This document shows positions 1 through 7,600 of a stretch of 9,653 nt of DNA, piece by piece. The DNA is taken from contig WFMU01000266.1 of NCBI GenBank assembly GCA_015488935.1, forward strand, positions 1-9,653, written 5' to 3'. The notes under the pieces are model-generated. The model saw only the letters and a program-made list of their open reading frames with translations, was not told the origin of the DNA and made no database searches. How positions within the stretch are numbered: position 1 is the first letter of the stretch; each line of letters opens with the position of its first letter. This DNA comes from Flavobacteriaceae bacterium. Its GTDB lineage: Bacteria > Bacteroidota > Bacteroidia > Flavobacteriales > Flavobacteriaceae. Position numbers and translations under genes: made by a program.

Positions 1-1032
1 AATTTAAAATTACCCAAAAAAGTTACTAGCAAAAAAAATAAATCGTACTCTTTTGAGGATGCGCTTATTAAAGATAAAACTGCGGCGTTTTTAATTATAA
101 AAAAAGATAGTATTTTATACGAAAAATATTTTGATGGTTTTGATAAAAGTAGCTTATTAGCTTCTTTTTCTGTTTCAAAATCTTTTTTAGCTACCATGAT
201 TGGAATTGCTATTAATGAAGGAAAGATCACTTCTGTAAAAGATGCAATTACAAAATATTTACCAGATTTAGACAAAGAGAAATTTGAGCATATCACCATA
301 GAAAATTTATTGAATATGCGTAGTGGAATTCTTTCTAAAAAAGATTTTTTAAACCCTTTTGGACAAATTGTAAGGATGTATTACGGTAAAAATTTACGTA
401 AATATATGCGTAAAATTAAAATCCAAAAAAAAGCTGGTATTTCGTACGATTACAGTAATGTAAACTCCCAATTACTAGCAATTATTTTAGAAAATGCTAC
501 AGGAAAATCGGTAGAAAAAAATCTAGAAGAAAAAATATGGAAACCTTTAGGTATGGAATACAATGCAACTTGGAGTGTAGATAGCAAAAAACATAAAATG
601 GTAAAAGCTTTTTGCTGTATTAACGCTAGTGCCAGAGATTATGCTAAAATTGGTCGTTTATATTTAAAAAAAGGCAATTGGAATAGCAAACAAATTATTC
701 CACAAGATTGGGTTATCAAATCTACCACCTTTACTACGCCAAAAAATAATTTTAGATATACCTATCATTGGAAACATAGTGTTACTTACGAAATTGTAAC
801 CGATTCTACCAAGTATCCAGATTTGTATGTAAATGGTGGCTATTTTATGGATAAAAATAATAAGCGAAAAGATTTTATTATTTATCCATATCCAGCCTTT
901 TTTGCTATTGGTATTTTAGGACAATTTGTTTATGTTTATCCAGAAAAAGAGTTAATTATTGTTCGATTAGGAAAACAAGATCGTGTTTTTGAATGGGAGA
1001 ATATTATGAAACAGATTGTAGCGCTAAATTAA
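1..1032 (+). CDS. Serine hydrolase, class C beta-lactamase / penicillin-binding-protein fold (5' end missing)
   Basis: The frame is open from the first base, so the start lies outside the window; 343 residues are visible. The first internal ATG (196) cannot be the true start because the catalytic SxxK motif (S57-V-S-K60, window numbering) lies upstream of it. The second motif, Y-x-N, is Y151-S-N153 within SYDYSNVN. The third position, usually HxG or KTG, reads G304-I-L-G-Q308, followed by a family-typical tail (YVYPEKELIIVRLG). This arrangement resembles the 6-aminohexanoate-hydrolase / esterase branch of the family. Such enzymes cleave amides or esters by a serine acyl-enzyme mechanism and are often exported, but the N-terminus is not visible so location is unknown. 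The substrate cannot be told. The fold and family are secure, but 'beta-lactamase' should not be read as antibiotic resistance. It converges on the VOC gene with a 34-base gap. Confidence 0.9.
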   Translation, partial: NLKLPKKVTSKKNKSYSFEDALIKDKTAAFLIIKKDSILYEKYFDGFDKSSLLASFSVSKSFLATMIGIAINEGKITSVKDAITKYLPDLDKEKFEHITIENLLNMRSGILSKKDFLNPFGQIVRMYYGKNLRKYMRKIKIQKKAGISYDYSNVNSQLLAIILENATGKSVEKNLEEKIWKPLGMEYNATWSVDSKKHKMVKAFCCINASARDYAKIGRLYLKKGNWNSKQIIPQDWVIKSTTFTTPKNNFRYTYHWKHSVTYEIVTDSTKYPDLYVNGGYFMDKNNKRKDFIIYPYPAFFAIGILGQFVYVYPEKELIIVRLGKQDRVFEWENIMKQIVALN

Positions 1033-1037
1033 TCTTT

Positions 1038-1066
1038 GTAAAGTCGTTTTACCAAAACGCCTTTAC
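1038..1066. terminator. Shared hairpin between convergent genes, probable bidirectional terminator
   Basis: GTAAAG-t-CGTTTT, loop ACC, AAAACG-c-CTTTAC gives a 12-pair stem with one mismatch. It fills almost the whole 34-base gap between the hydrolase stop (1030-1032) and the VOC stop (1067-1069). The T-run after the stem is poor on both strands, so termination efficiency is uncertain. The position and near-perfect symmetry favour a shared terminator. Confidence 0.6.
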
Positions 1067-1747
1067 TTACAAAAGATGCTCTACCTTAAACTCTTCGTCT
1101 TTAAAAGTAACATTATACTGTTTTTTATTATTTAAAATTACAGCTTTAAAAGGAGCAGATTCTGTTTTGACTTTTGTTGGAAACCAAGTCTTTTTTTCTT
1201 CTTTATTTACTAATAAAAACAATCCGTCTTGTGTTCCATTGCAAGCAAATCTTTCGTAGCTACCTTTCCATAATTTTGAATGTATAGAATCTTCTAATAG
1301 TTTATCGTGTTTTTTTATTGTTTTAGATGGTGCTCCAATTTCATTTACACTAATAATCTGTGTGTTGTTAAATTCTTCGTTTACTGCATTTTCTAAATCA
1401 TATCGCACTATAAACTCCGTTATATTTCCTGTTCCATCGTAAAAATATACTGATTCTGCATTCCATGATTCAAAAAATTGTGTTTCAAATTTTGCTTCTA
1501 TTTTTACAATTTCTAATCGTTTCTTTAACCAATTTACTGCTTCATTTAGTTTATTAGATGGTATCAAAAAACAATAATGGTATTTATAATCACACTCCGA
1601 ATATTCAAAAATTAATTTTGTATAACCTATCTGAATTGAAAACTTATTTTCTTTTTCTTCTAGTAAATTAAATCCTAATTTTTTTGTGTAAAATTCTTTT
1701 TGTTTTGAAATACTATTTGTATACAAAATTAATTCTTGAATTTTCAT
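1067..1747 (-). CDS. Two-domain VOC (glyoxalase/bleomycin-resistance fold) family protein
   Basis: This 226-residue protein has two VOC-like halves. Half one (about 1-117) begins with the beta-alpha pattern KIQELILYT…FYTKKLGF, has a mid strand YHYCFLIP (about 56-63), and ends in the VOC signature YFYDGTGNITEFI (101-113), a variant of the usual Y-x-x-D-P-x-G-N-x-x-E-F. Half two (about 130-226) starts SVNEIGAPS and carries DGLFLLV and WFPT segments. VOC proteins usually bind a divalent metal and act on small molecules (isomerisation, ring cleavage, glutathione or other thiol transfer). The first-strand metal ligand, often His, is Glu5 here. It is cytoplasmic, with no signal peptide. The start at 1747 is 12 bases after the dps stop, making it the last gene of the peroxiredoxin-dps-VOC operon. 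That suggests a role in detoxification or stress (inference). Substrate unknown. Confidence 0.85.
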   Translation of the reverse strand: MKIQELILYTNSISKQKEFYTKKLGFNLLEEKENKFSIQIGYTKLIFEYSECDYKYHYCFLIPSNKLNEAVNWLKKRLEIVKIEAKFETQFFESWNAESVYFYDGTGNITEFIVRYDLENAVNEEFNNTQIISVNEIGAPSKTIKKHDKLLEDSIHSKLWKGSYERFACNGTQDGLFLLVNKEEKKTWFPTKVKTESAPFKAVILNNKKQYNVTFKDEEFKVEHLL

Positions 1748-1759
1748 ATCTAATTATTT

Positions 1760-2239
1760 TTAAGCACTTAAAAAAGCGGCATACATCCATACTAATTTTT
1801 CTTGTTCACGTACATAATCGCTCATTAATGCACTAGTACCTTCATCGCCAATTAGGTTTGCTACATTTAAAATATTACGTTGCTTGGTTAATAATATTTT
1901 AAAAGAATCTAAGATTTCATTTACGGCAATATTGCCATTAAAAGACTTACTAAATTCTTTTATAGTAGCTTTTTTTACATAGTTTGAGAAATTGTGTTCA
2001 GGTGCGTGTCCTAAGGTCAAAATACGCTCTGCTACATCGTCAATTTTTATAAAGAGGTCGTTGTATAGTTCTTCAAATTTTAGGTGTAATTCAAAAAAAT
2101 TACTTCCTTTTATTTTCCAATGAAATCCTCTTACATTCTGATAAAAGATGGAGTAGTTTGCTAACAAATCATTTAATTCTATTGCTAATTCTTTTACTTT
2201 TACTTTATCCAGACCTATTTGGTTTAATTTATTTTTCAT
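1760..2239 (-). CDS. dps: Dps-type ferritin-like DNA-protection / iron-storage protein
   Basis: At 159 residues it has the usual length of the Dps family, whose members form 12-subunit shells that oxidise Fe(II) with hydrogen peroxide and store ferric iron. The inter-subunit ferroxidase ligands are present: H40 in GFHWKIKG, H52 in ELHLKF, and D67-x3-E71 in KIDDVAERI. The 12-residue spacing of the two His residues and the D-x3-E pair match E. coli Dps (H51, H63, D78, E82). The N-terminus is short with several lysines, so DNA binding is possible but not shown. It is cytoplasmic. It is the middle gene of a tight operon, 11 bases after the peroxiredoxin stop and 12 bases before the VOC start, so peroxide-responsive co-expression is likely. 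The start at 2239 gives the normal family N-terminus. Function is confident from the motifs. Confidence 0.95.
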   Translation of the reverse strand: MKNKLNQIGLDKVKVKELAIELNDLLANYSIFYQNVRGFHWKIKGSNFFELHLKFEELYNDLFIKIDDVAERILTLGHAPEHNFSNYVKKATIKEFSKSFNGNIAVNEILDSFKILLTKQRNILNVANLIGDEGTSALMSDYVREQEKLVWMYAAFLSA

Positions 2240-2250
2240 GGTATTTGTTT

Positions 2251-2904
2251 TTATAGTTCTTTTTTACACAGATAAAAATCTGTTCTTTCGCAAGTGTTAT
2301 CGTTTAATCTTTCATTCATTTCTTCTAATGTCTTTGGTGGTGGAATAATTACTTTATCGCCTTCTTTCCAATCTAGCGGCATTGCTACTTTAAATTTATC
2401 AGAAACTTGCAATGCGTGTAATGCTCTTAAAATTTCATCCATATTTCTTCCTACATTTAAAGGATAGTACATAATTAATCTAATTTTTTTAGAAGGATCT
2501 ATAAAAAATACGGCTCTTACGGCTGCAGTTTCACTCTCGTTTGGTTGTAGCATTCCATACAACTTCGATACTTTCATATCTATATCTGCTATAATTGGAA
2601 AATCGAAATATACTCCTGTATTTTTCTTTACATTATTTACCCATCCTAAATGTGCATGAACACTATCGATACTTAAGCCCATAAGTTCGGTATTTAATGC
2701 TGTAAATTCGTCTTTACGCAAAGCGAAACCACTCATTTCTGTGGTACAAACTGGCGTAAAATCTGCTGGATGAGAAAATAAAACTATCCATTTATCTTTT
2801 GCAAAGTTGTTAAATTCTATTTTTCCTTTGGTAGTTACTGCGGTAAAATTTGGAGCTTTATCTCCAATTCTAGGCATGATATTTTGGTTTTCTTGTGTTT
2901 CCAT
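2251..2904 (-). CDS. Peroxiredoxin, Prx6 subfamily (AhpC/TSA fold)
   Basis: This 217-residue thioredoxin-fold peroxidase reduces hydrogen peroxide, alkyl hydroperoxides or peroxynitrite. The active-site P-x3-T-x2-C signature is P46-A-D-F-T50-P-V-C53 (peroxidatic Cys53), and the conserved arginine is R130 in AAVRAVFFID. The long C-terminal arm containing PLDWKEGDKVIIPPP (about 176-190) is typical of the Prx6 subfamily rather than classic AhpC. Two extra cysteines near the end, C205 and C213 (NTCERTDFYLCKK), match the arrangement known in archaeal Prx6-type enzymes, where a C-terminal cysteine takes part in disulfide chemistry. It is cytoplasmic. It is the first gene of an operon with dps and a VOC gene. 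A -7 box (2940-2947) lies 35 bases upstream. An A-rich leader precedes the ATG and no Shine-Dalgarno is seen. Confidence 0.95.
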   Translation of the reverse strand: METQENQNIMPRIGDKAPNFTAVTTKGKIEFNNFAKDKWIVLFSHPADFTPVCTTEMSGFALRKDEFTALNTELMGLSIDSVHAHLGWVNNVKKNTGVYFDFPIIADIDMKVSKLYGMLQPNESETAAVRAVFFIDPSKKIRLIMYYPLNVGRNMDEILRALHALQVSDKFKVAMPLDWKEGDKVIIPPPKTLEEMNERLNDNTCERTDFYLCKKEL

Positions 2905-2939
2905 GATGTTATTTTTTTAATGGTTAAATATTTATACTA

Positions 2940-2947
2940 CAAAGATA
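2940..2947 (-). promoter_or_regulatory. Probable -7 promoter element of the peroxiredoxin-dps-VOC operon
   Basis: On the minus strand the sequence reads TATCTTTG, a full match to the Bacteroidetes TAnnTTTG -7 consensus. It would start transcription about 30 bases before the peroxiredoxin ATG. No clear -33 TTG was found at the expected spacing, which may indicate activator dependence or simply a weak -33. Confidence 0.55.
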
Positions 2948-2989
2948 TAGTAACATGAATGTTTATTGCTATAAATATAATCGATATTT

Positions 2990-3037
2990 TTTATTTTAGA
3001 ATAAATATATTTTATATATGTTTATTTTAACGAATAA
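2990..3037. repeat. Direct repeat and overlapping dyad in the divergent promoter region, possible operator
   Basis: TTTATTTTA followed by GAATAA occurs at 2990-3004 and again at 3021-3037 (with AC inserted before GAATAA). The copies are 31 bases apart, close to three helical turns. Between and overlapping them, 3000-3026 is a near-palindrome (AATAAA…TTTATT arms, two mismatched pairs around the centre). The sequence is almost pure A/T, so chance similarity is a real alternative. Confidence 0.35.
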
Positions 3038-3091
3038 TAGATAAACGACTACGAATTCTATATGAGCACTAATTACACTTTTAAATGTCGC

Positions 3092-3099
3092 TAATTTTG
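3092..3099 (+). promoter_or_regulatory. Probable -7 promoter element of the exported-protein/sensor-kinase cluster
   Basis: TAATTTTG matches TAnnTTTG and ends 30 bases before the ATG at 3130, predicting a leader of about 24 bases. No obvious -33 TTG is present at usual spacing. It would drive the genes at 3130 and 3711 and possibly the kinase at 4663. Confidence 0.5.
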
Positions 3100-3129
3100 A
3101 GGCAGAATTAATCATTAATACCATTTATT

Positions 3130-3705
3130 ATGAAAACTATATTTACCATTTTAGCATTATTTATAAGTAGTTCTATTTTTAGTCAAGATTTTAAAACAAC
3201 TACAGATTATAAAATTTCGGATTTAAAATCGGTTTTAAACACTACTAAAATTGATTATAACAAACAAATGGAAGTTTATCTAATTAATAAAGATGACGAG
3301 CCTTTGGTAAAACTTATCGATTTATCAAAAAATGATTTGGATTTATTTTTAGATACTAGTATTGAAATTCTAGAAAATCCAAATCTAAAAAATGTGAAAG
3401 CTATTTTAAAAGTAAAATTTGAGTTTTTAGCTTGTTGTATCGAAACAGAAACACAATATTTTGCTATAACCAACGAAAATTTACTCACCAAGTTGCCTAT
3501 TCTAAATTTTACACAATGTGAGTTAAGTGATTCTAAATTGGAATATATTTTTCCAAATCAAGAAAATGGCCAAGAGAATACTATTTTAGAAGTAATGGCA
3601 CATTACAATAAAAAAGAACAGATAAAATCTATCGAAATTTTAAATCGTGTGGTTTGGGAAGAAAGAGATGCTGTTGAAGAATATTCTTATAACTACGAAA
3701 ATTAA
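3130..3705 (+). CDS. Exported protein of unknown function (191 residues)
   Basis: I do not recognise a family. The N-terminus is a clear signal peptide: MKT, a hydrophobic stretch TILALFISSSIF, then SQ|D with likely cleavage near residue 19-20. There is no lipobox cysteine at the cleavage point, so it is probably periplasmic or secreted rather than a lipoprotein. The mature part is rich in Asp, Glu and Lys. It has a hydrophobic segment around 90-103 ending in a Cys102-Cys103 pair, followed by alternating ETETQYFAI, and a third cysteine, C130. The end is acidic and tyrosine-rich (EEYSYNYEN). There are no membrane spans after the signal. The stop is 5 bases before the next ATG, so it is in an operon with the 301-residue exported protein, and both genes precede a large periplasmic-domain sensor kinase. 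A shared sensing or envelope role is possible but is inference. Confidence 0.85.
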   Translation: MKTIFTILALFISSSIFSQDFKTTTDYKISDLKSVLNTTKIDYNKQMEVYLINKDDEPLVKLIDLSKNDLDLFLDTSIEILENPNLKNVKAILKVKFEFLACCIETETQYFAITNENLLTKLPILNFTQCELSDSKLEYIFPNQENGQENTILEVMAHYNKKEQIKSIEILNRVVWEERDAVEEYSYNYEN

Positions 3706-3710
3706 TTGCT

Positions 3711-4616
3711 ATGAAAACGATACATACTATTATACTGCTTCTTTTTATAACGGTTTCTATGCAAAGTCAATCCAAATCGTTTATTAAACGTATAGAAAAA
3801 TTAAACAAATACGCTAGTTTATACGAAAAAATAAATGCTTACGATGAATTTACAAAATTTAGTGATTTAAAACTTTCTAAAAAAGACACTAAAGAAGTTA
3901 AATCTAACGAACTTGAAGTTTACCAAACAAAAAACAAAGATTCGATAAAAACTTTTGCGTTGATTGATTTTTTTCAAGATAAAATGGAAACCTTAATTGA
4001 TGAAATTACACATCATAAAGATTTTACACAATACGATATTACGGAACTCATAGATTTTGAAACCATTCATATTGCAAAATCTGACGATAATAAGCTCTTT
4101 AATTTTACTTTTGATGAAAAAACTGGTGGTAGCTATCGAAGTCAAATATCTATTATGTATTATGTTAGCGATAATGAAAAGGAAATAGATTACGATTTGT
4201 TTAATATTGATGGTTACTACGATATTAAAACTATCTATACCACCGAAGGTACAAAATACATTCTTATTGGTGCTGTACAAGGCTGCACTTTATGTTTTGA
4301 GGAACATATTAGTTTGGTACAATTTAAAAATAATGCTTTTGAAATAGATTTTGAATACGGTATTAATTATAGAGATGGCGAAACGGCAAATCTAACTTAT
4401 AACGAAATTAATCAGACTATTACCGCAACTTATGTAACAGATGATTTGACCTACGAATGCTATTGCGAAAACGAATTAGATACCAATCCAGATAGTGCTT
4501 ACAACAGCGATTTAAAAGAAGAAAATTTAAAACCTAAAAAATGTAGTTGTACTTTTATATTTAATGGAACTACTTTTGAAACACAAAAAGCATCGTTTGA
4601 AATGGTTAGGAATTAA
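3711..4616 (+). CDS. Exported protein of unknown function with three cysteine pairs (301 residues)
   Basis: No family is recognised. The signal peptide is MKTIHTIILLLFITVSMQSQ with probable cleavage after residue 18-20, so the protein should act outside the cytoplasm. The N-terminal third (about 21-115) is Lys/Glu-rich and probably helical (KSFIKRIEKLNKYASLYEK). From about 128 onward the pattern is beta-rich (NFTFDEKTGG, ISIMYYVSDN, TKYILIGAVQ). The mature protein has six cysteines, all in close pairs: C192-x2-C195, C250-x-C252 and C278-x-C280. This could be metal ligands or disulfides; the GCTLC segment also resembles a redox CxxC, but a thioredoxin fold is not apparent. It starts 5 bases after the preceding exported-protein stop, so the two are co-transcribed. 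The sensor kinase starts 46 bases downstream. Confidence 0.85.
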   Translation: MKTIHTIILLLFITVSMQSQSKSFIKRIEKLNKYASLYEKINAYDEFTKFSDLKLSKKDTKEVKSNELEVYQTKNKDSIKTFALIDFFQDKMETLIDEITHHKDFTQYDITELIDFETIHIAKSDDNKLFNFTFDEKTGGSYRSQISIMYYVSDNEKEIDYDLFNIDGYYDIKTIYTTEGTKYILIGAVQGCTLCFEEHISLVQFKNNAFEIDFEYGINYRDGETANLTYNEINQTITATYVTDDLTYECYCENELDTNPDSAYNSDLKEENLKPKKCSCTFIFNGTTFETQKASFEMVRN

Positions 4617-4647
4617 AATTTTATTCCAAAAACCAACATTTTAAATT

Positions 4648-4655
4648 TATATTTG
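4648..4655 (+). promoter_or_regulatory. Possible internal -7 element giving a near-leaderless kinase mRNA
   Basis: TATATTTG fully matches TAnnTTTG and ends only 7 bases before the kinase ATG at 4663. If used, transcription would begin at or within a few bases of the start codon. No -33 TTG is seen, and the 46-base gap also allows read-through from the upstream exported-protein genes. Confidence 0.35.
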
Positions 4656-4662
4656 TAGTCCA

Positions 4663-7600
4663 ATGCAACAACTAAAACACTTTTTTCTTTTTCTTAGCTT
4701 CTTTTTTGCAAGTACTGTTTTTGCACAAAACAAGCAAATTAGAGTGTATAACTTAGAAAATGGCTTACCACAATCGCAAGTATATGATATAATACAAGAT
4801 AATAAAGGTTATTTATGGCTTGGTACGCAAGGTGGTGGTATTGCTCGTTTTGATGGAAATCAGTTTAAAGTTTGGAACGAAAAAAAAGGGTTACTCTCTA
4901 ATTATATTTATGCACTTGCTTATAAAAATGACAGCCTATTTGTTGGTACAAAACATGGTTTGTCGGTAAAAGTAAAAAATAGGTTTTTCAATTATAGAGC
5001 ACCAAAAATCAATAAAATACTAGCTAAAAACCATACAATTTATTTAGCAACTAATAGTGGTCTATATCAATTTAAAGATAGCTTACAAAAAATAAGTATT
5101 TTAAAAAATACGGTTATAAATGATATTCTATATCGCAATAATTGGTTTTGGATTGCTACAGAAACTGGACTTTGGAAGGTTAACAGCGATTTTTCGAACA
5201 AGACAAAATTGAGTAATTTTAATTTTAAATCGATTTGCTACTACAAACAAAATGTACTTTGTGCTTCGTTTAACAATGGTGTTTTTCTTTTTGAAGAAGA
5301 AAATACAAATACCATTGCACTTCCAATAAATGATACCAAACGTATTAATTCGATAGCTATTTTAAATGAAAATGAACTTTGGATTGCCACAGATAATAAT
5401 GGCATTTCGGTAATTAATGCCGATGATTATGCTTGGATTAATAAAATTAATAAAGAAAACACATTGCCAATTTTGCACATTAGAAAGTGTATTAGTGATA
5501 ATCAATCTAATATTTGGGTTGCTTCTTCTGGTGGTGGTTTTTTTAAGTTTTTCGAAAATAATTTCATTCATTTTAGTAAAAAGAATGGTTTAAAAGGAAA
5601 TCGTGTTTATGCGGTACATCAGGCTAATGATGCCATATATGTATCTAATTCTGAAAAAGGTATTAGCAAAATTGACAGTCTTGGATTGCATTCTATTGAG
5701 CAAGATAATGGCTTTTTAAATGTAAAAGTTAAAACAATTGCAAACGATACCAATAATAATTTGTTTGCTGGAACGGATGGTAAAGGTATTTTAGTATTAC
5801 ACAATTCGGTGCGAGATTCTGTTATTAACCATTTAGACGAAAATAATTTTATTGTACAAGATAGTATTAAAGTAAACTATCAATTTACGGATACGTTAGA
5901 TGTAAATAATGGTTTACCATCGGATTGGATAAAAAAAATACTTGTAAAAAATAATAAAATTTGGGTAGCAAGTTACTCTAGTGGTATTGCAAAATTTAGT
6001 TACGATACTAGTACAAAAGAAATTACCAATTTGGTGAATTATGGACTGAACAAACATTTAAAAGATTTATCAATTAACGATATTGCTTTTGACGATTTGG
6101 GAACGCTTTGGTTTGTTACCAAAAAAGGATTACTTGGCACCATAAAAAATAATACCGTTACCAATCTTGACAAAGTGACTCCAAAAAACACGTCTATTAG
6201 AACCTTATTATTTCATCATAGACAATTATTTTTAGCAACTTCTGGAAAGGGAATCTGGTGGTCTGATTTAAGCAAACCGATAAAATTTAAACCGCTTGTT
6301 GGTAAAAAAGAATTATATTCCAATAATATTTACCAACTTATTTTTGATACTAAAAATCAACTTTGGGCTGGTAGCGAAAATGGTGTGGACAAAATTATTT
6401 TAGATGCCAATAATAATATTAAAGAAGTACACCATTTTGGTAGAAATGATGGTTTTTTAGGTATTGAAACTTGCCTTAATGCTGTGGCAAAAGACAATAA
6501 AAATAATCTGTGGTTTGGTACAATTTATGGTTTAACAAAATACCAGCCTACGACAACTGTTTTTAAACAAAAAAAACCAAAACTATTTTTTGAGGAAATT
6601 GAAATAATGAACGAAAGCTTGGATACTATTCCGCTACAAAAACTTACCAATTCTAAGCAGGTTTTACAACTAAATGCCAATCAAAATTTATTATCTTTTT
6701 ATTATAAAACAGTCGATTTAAACAATCCGAAAGAATTGCAATATCGTTGGAAAATAGACGATTCTAAATGGAGTAATTGGAACTCAGACACCAAAGTAAA
6801 TATTGCTTCTGACTATGGAAAACACCAATTTTCTGCACAATCGAGAAATTTAGATTGGATGAAAAGTGATGTTGTTAGCATACAGTATAACAGAGAAAAA
6901 CCATTATTTAAAAAAACATGGTTTCTATGGTTGCTTTCTTCGATTTTTGGACTCTTATTAATCTTATTCTCCGTATTGTATTTTAAACGTTTAAAAGCAA
7001 AAAACAAAAAAGAAAAAGAACATTTACAATTACAAAACGATTTGCTTTCTTTAGAACAAAAGGCATTGCGTTTGCAAATGAATCCACATTTTATTTTTAA
7101 TGTGCTTAACGGTATTAAAGCAATGAGTATTTCGGATGTAAAAACCATGCATACGACCATTAATAAGTTTGCGAGTTTGTTACGTGCAACCTTAACCAAT
7201 TCGCGCGAAAATAGCATTACACTCGCGCAAGAAATTACAACTTTAAAAAATTATATTGAGGTAGAACAACTCATGTCCGAAAAACCATTTACCTATACTT
7301 TAGAAGTAATTTCAGATTTGGATATCGAAGAAATTTTAATTCCGCCAATGCTCATACAGCCTTTTGTAGAAAACGCTATTAGGCATGGTATTATGGCTGT
7401 AAAAAGAAAAGGTAAATTAGATATTCAGTTTAAAACAGATACACATTTTTTATATGTTACAATTACCGATAATGGTATTGGTATTTATCAATCTAAAAAA
7501 GAAAAAAGAAAAAGTAATCACCAATCTATGGCATTGCAAGTAACCAAAGAGCGTATTGAACATCTTGTAGGAATGAACAGTTTAAAAATTGAAGAAATTA

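Noticed and set aside
993..1259. 88-codon open frame on the plus strand after the hydrolase
   Set aside because: It overlaps the hydrolase end and lies antisense to the well-supported VOC gene. Its translation has no family signature.
2947..2972. ATAG…CTAT half-sites resembling an OxyR operator upstream of the peroxiredoxin
   Set aside because: The two half-sites are 22 bases apart, which does not match the 11- or 33-base spacing of opposite half-sites in the OxyR motif. The inner half-sites are missing.
2991..3004. TTATTTTAGAATAA as a PerR/Fur-like box
   Set aside because: It is only a partial match to the 15-base PerR palindrome and sits in nearly pure A/T DNA. It is kept only as part of the direct-repeat observation.
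6813..7217. 134-codon open frame antisense to the sensor kinase
   Set aside because: It is fully contained in the kinase core region, including the H-box, on the other strand. Its composition is that of a shadow frame.
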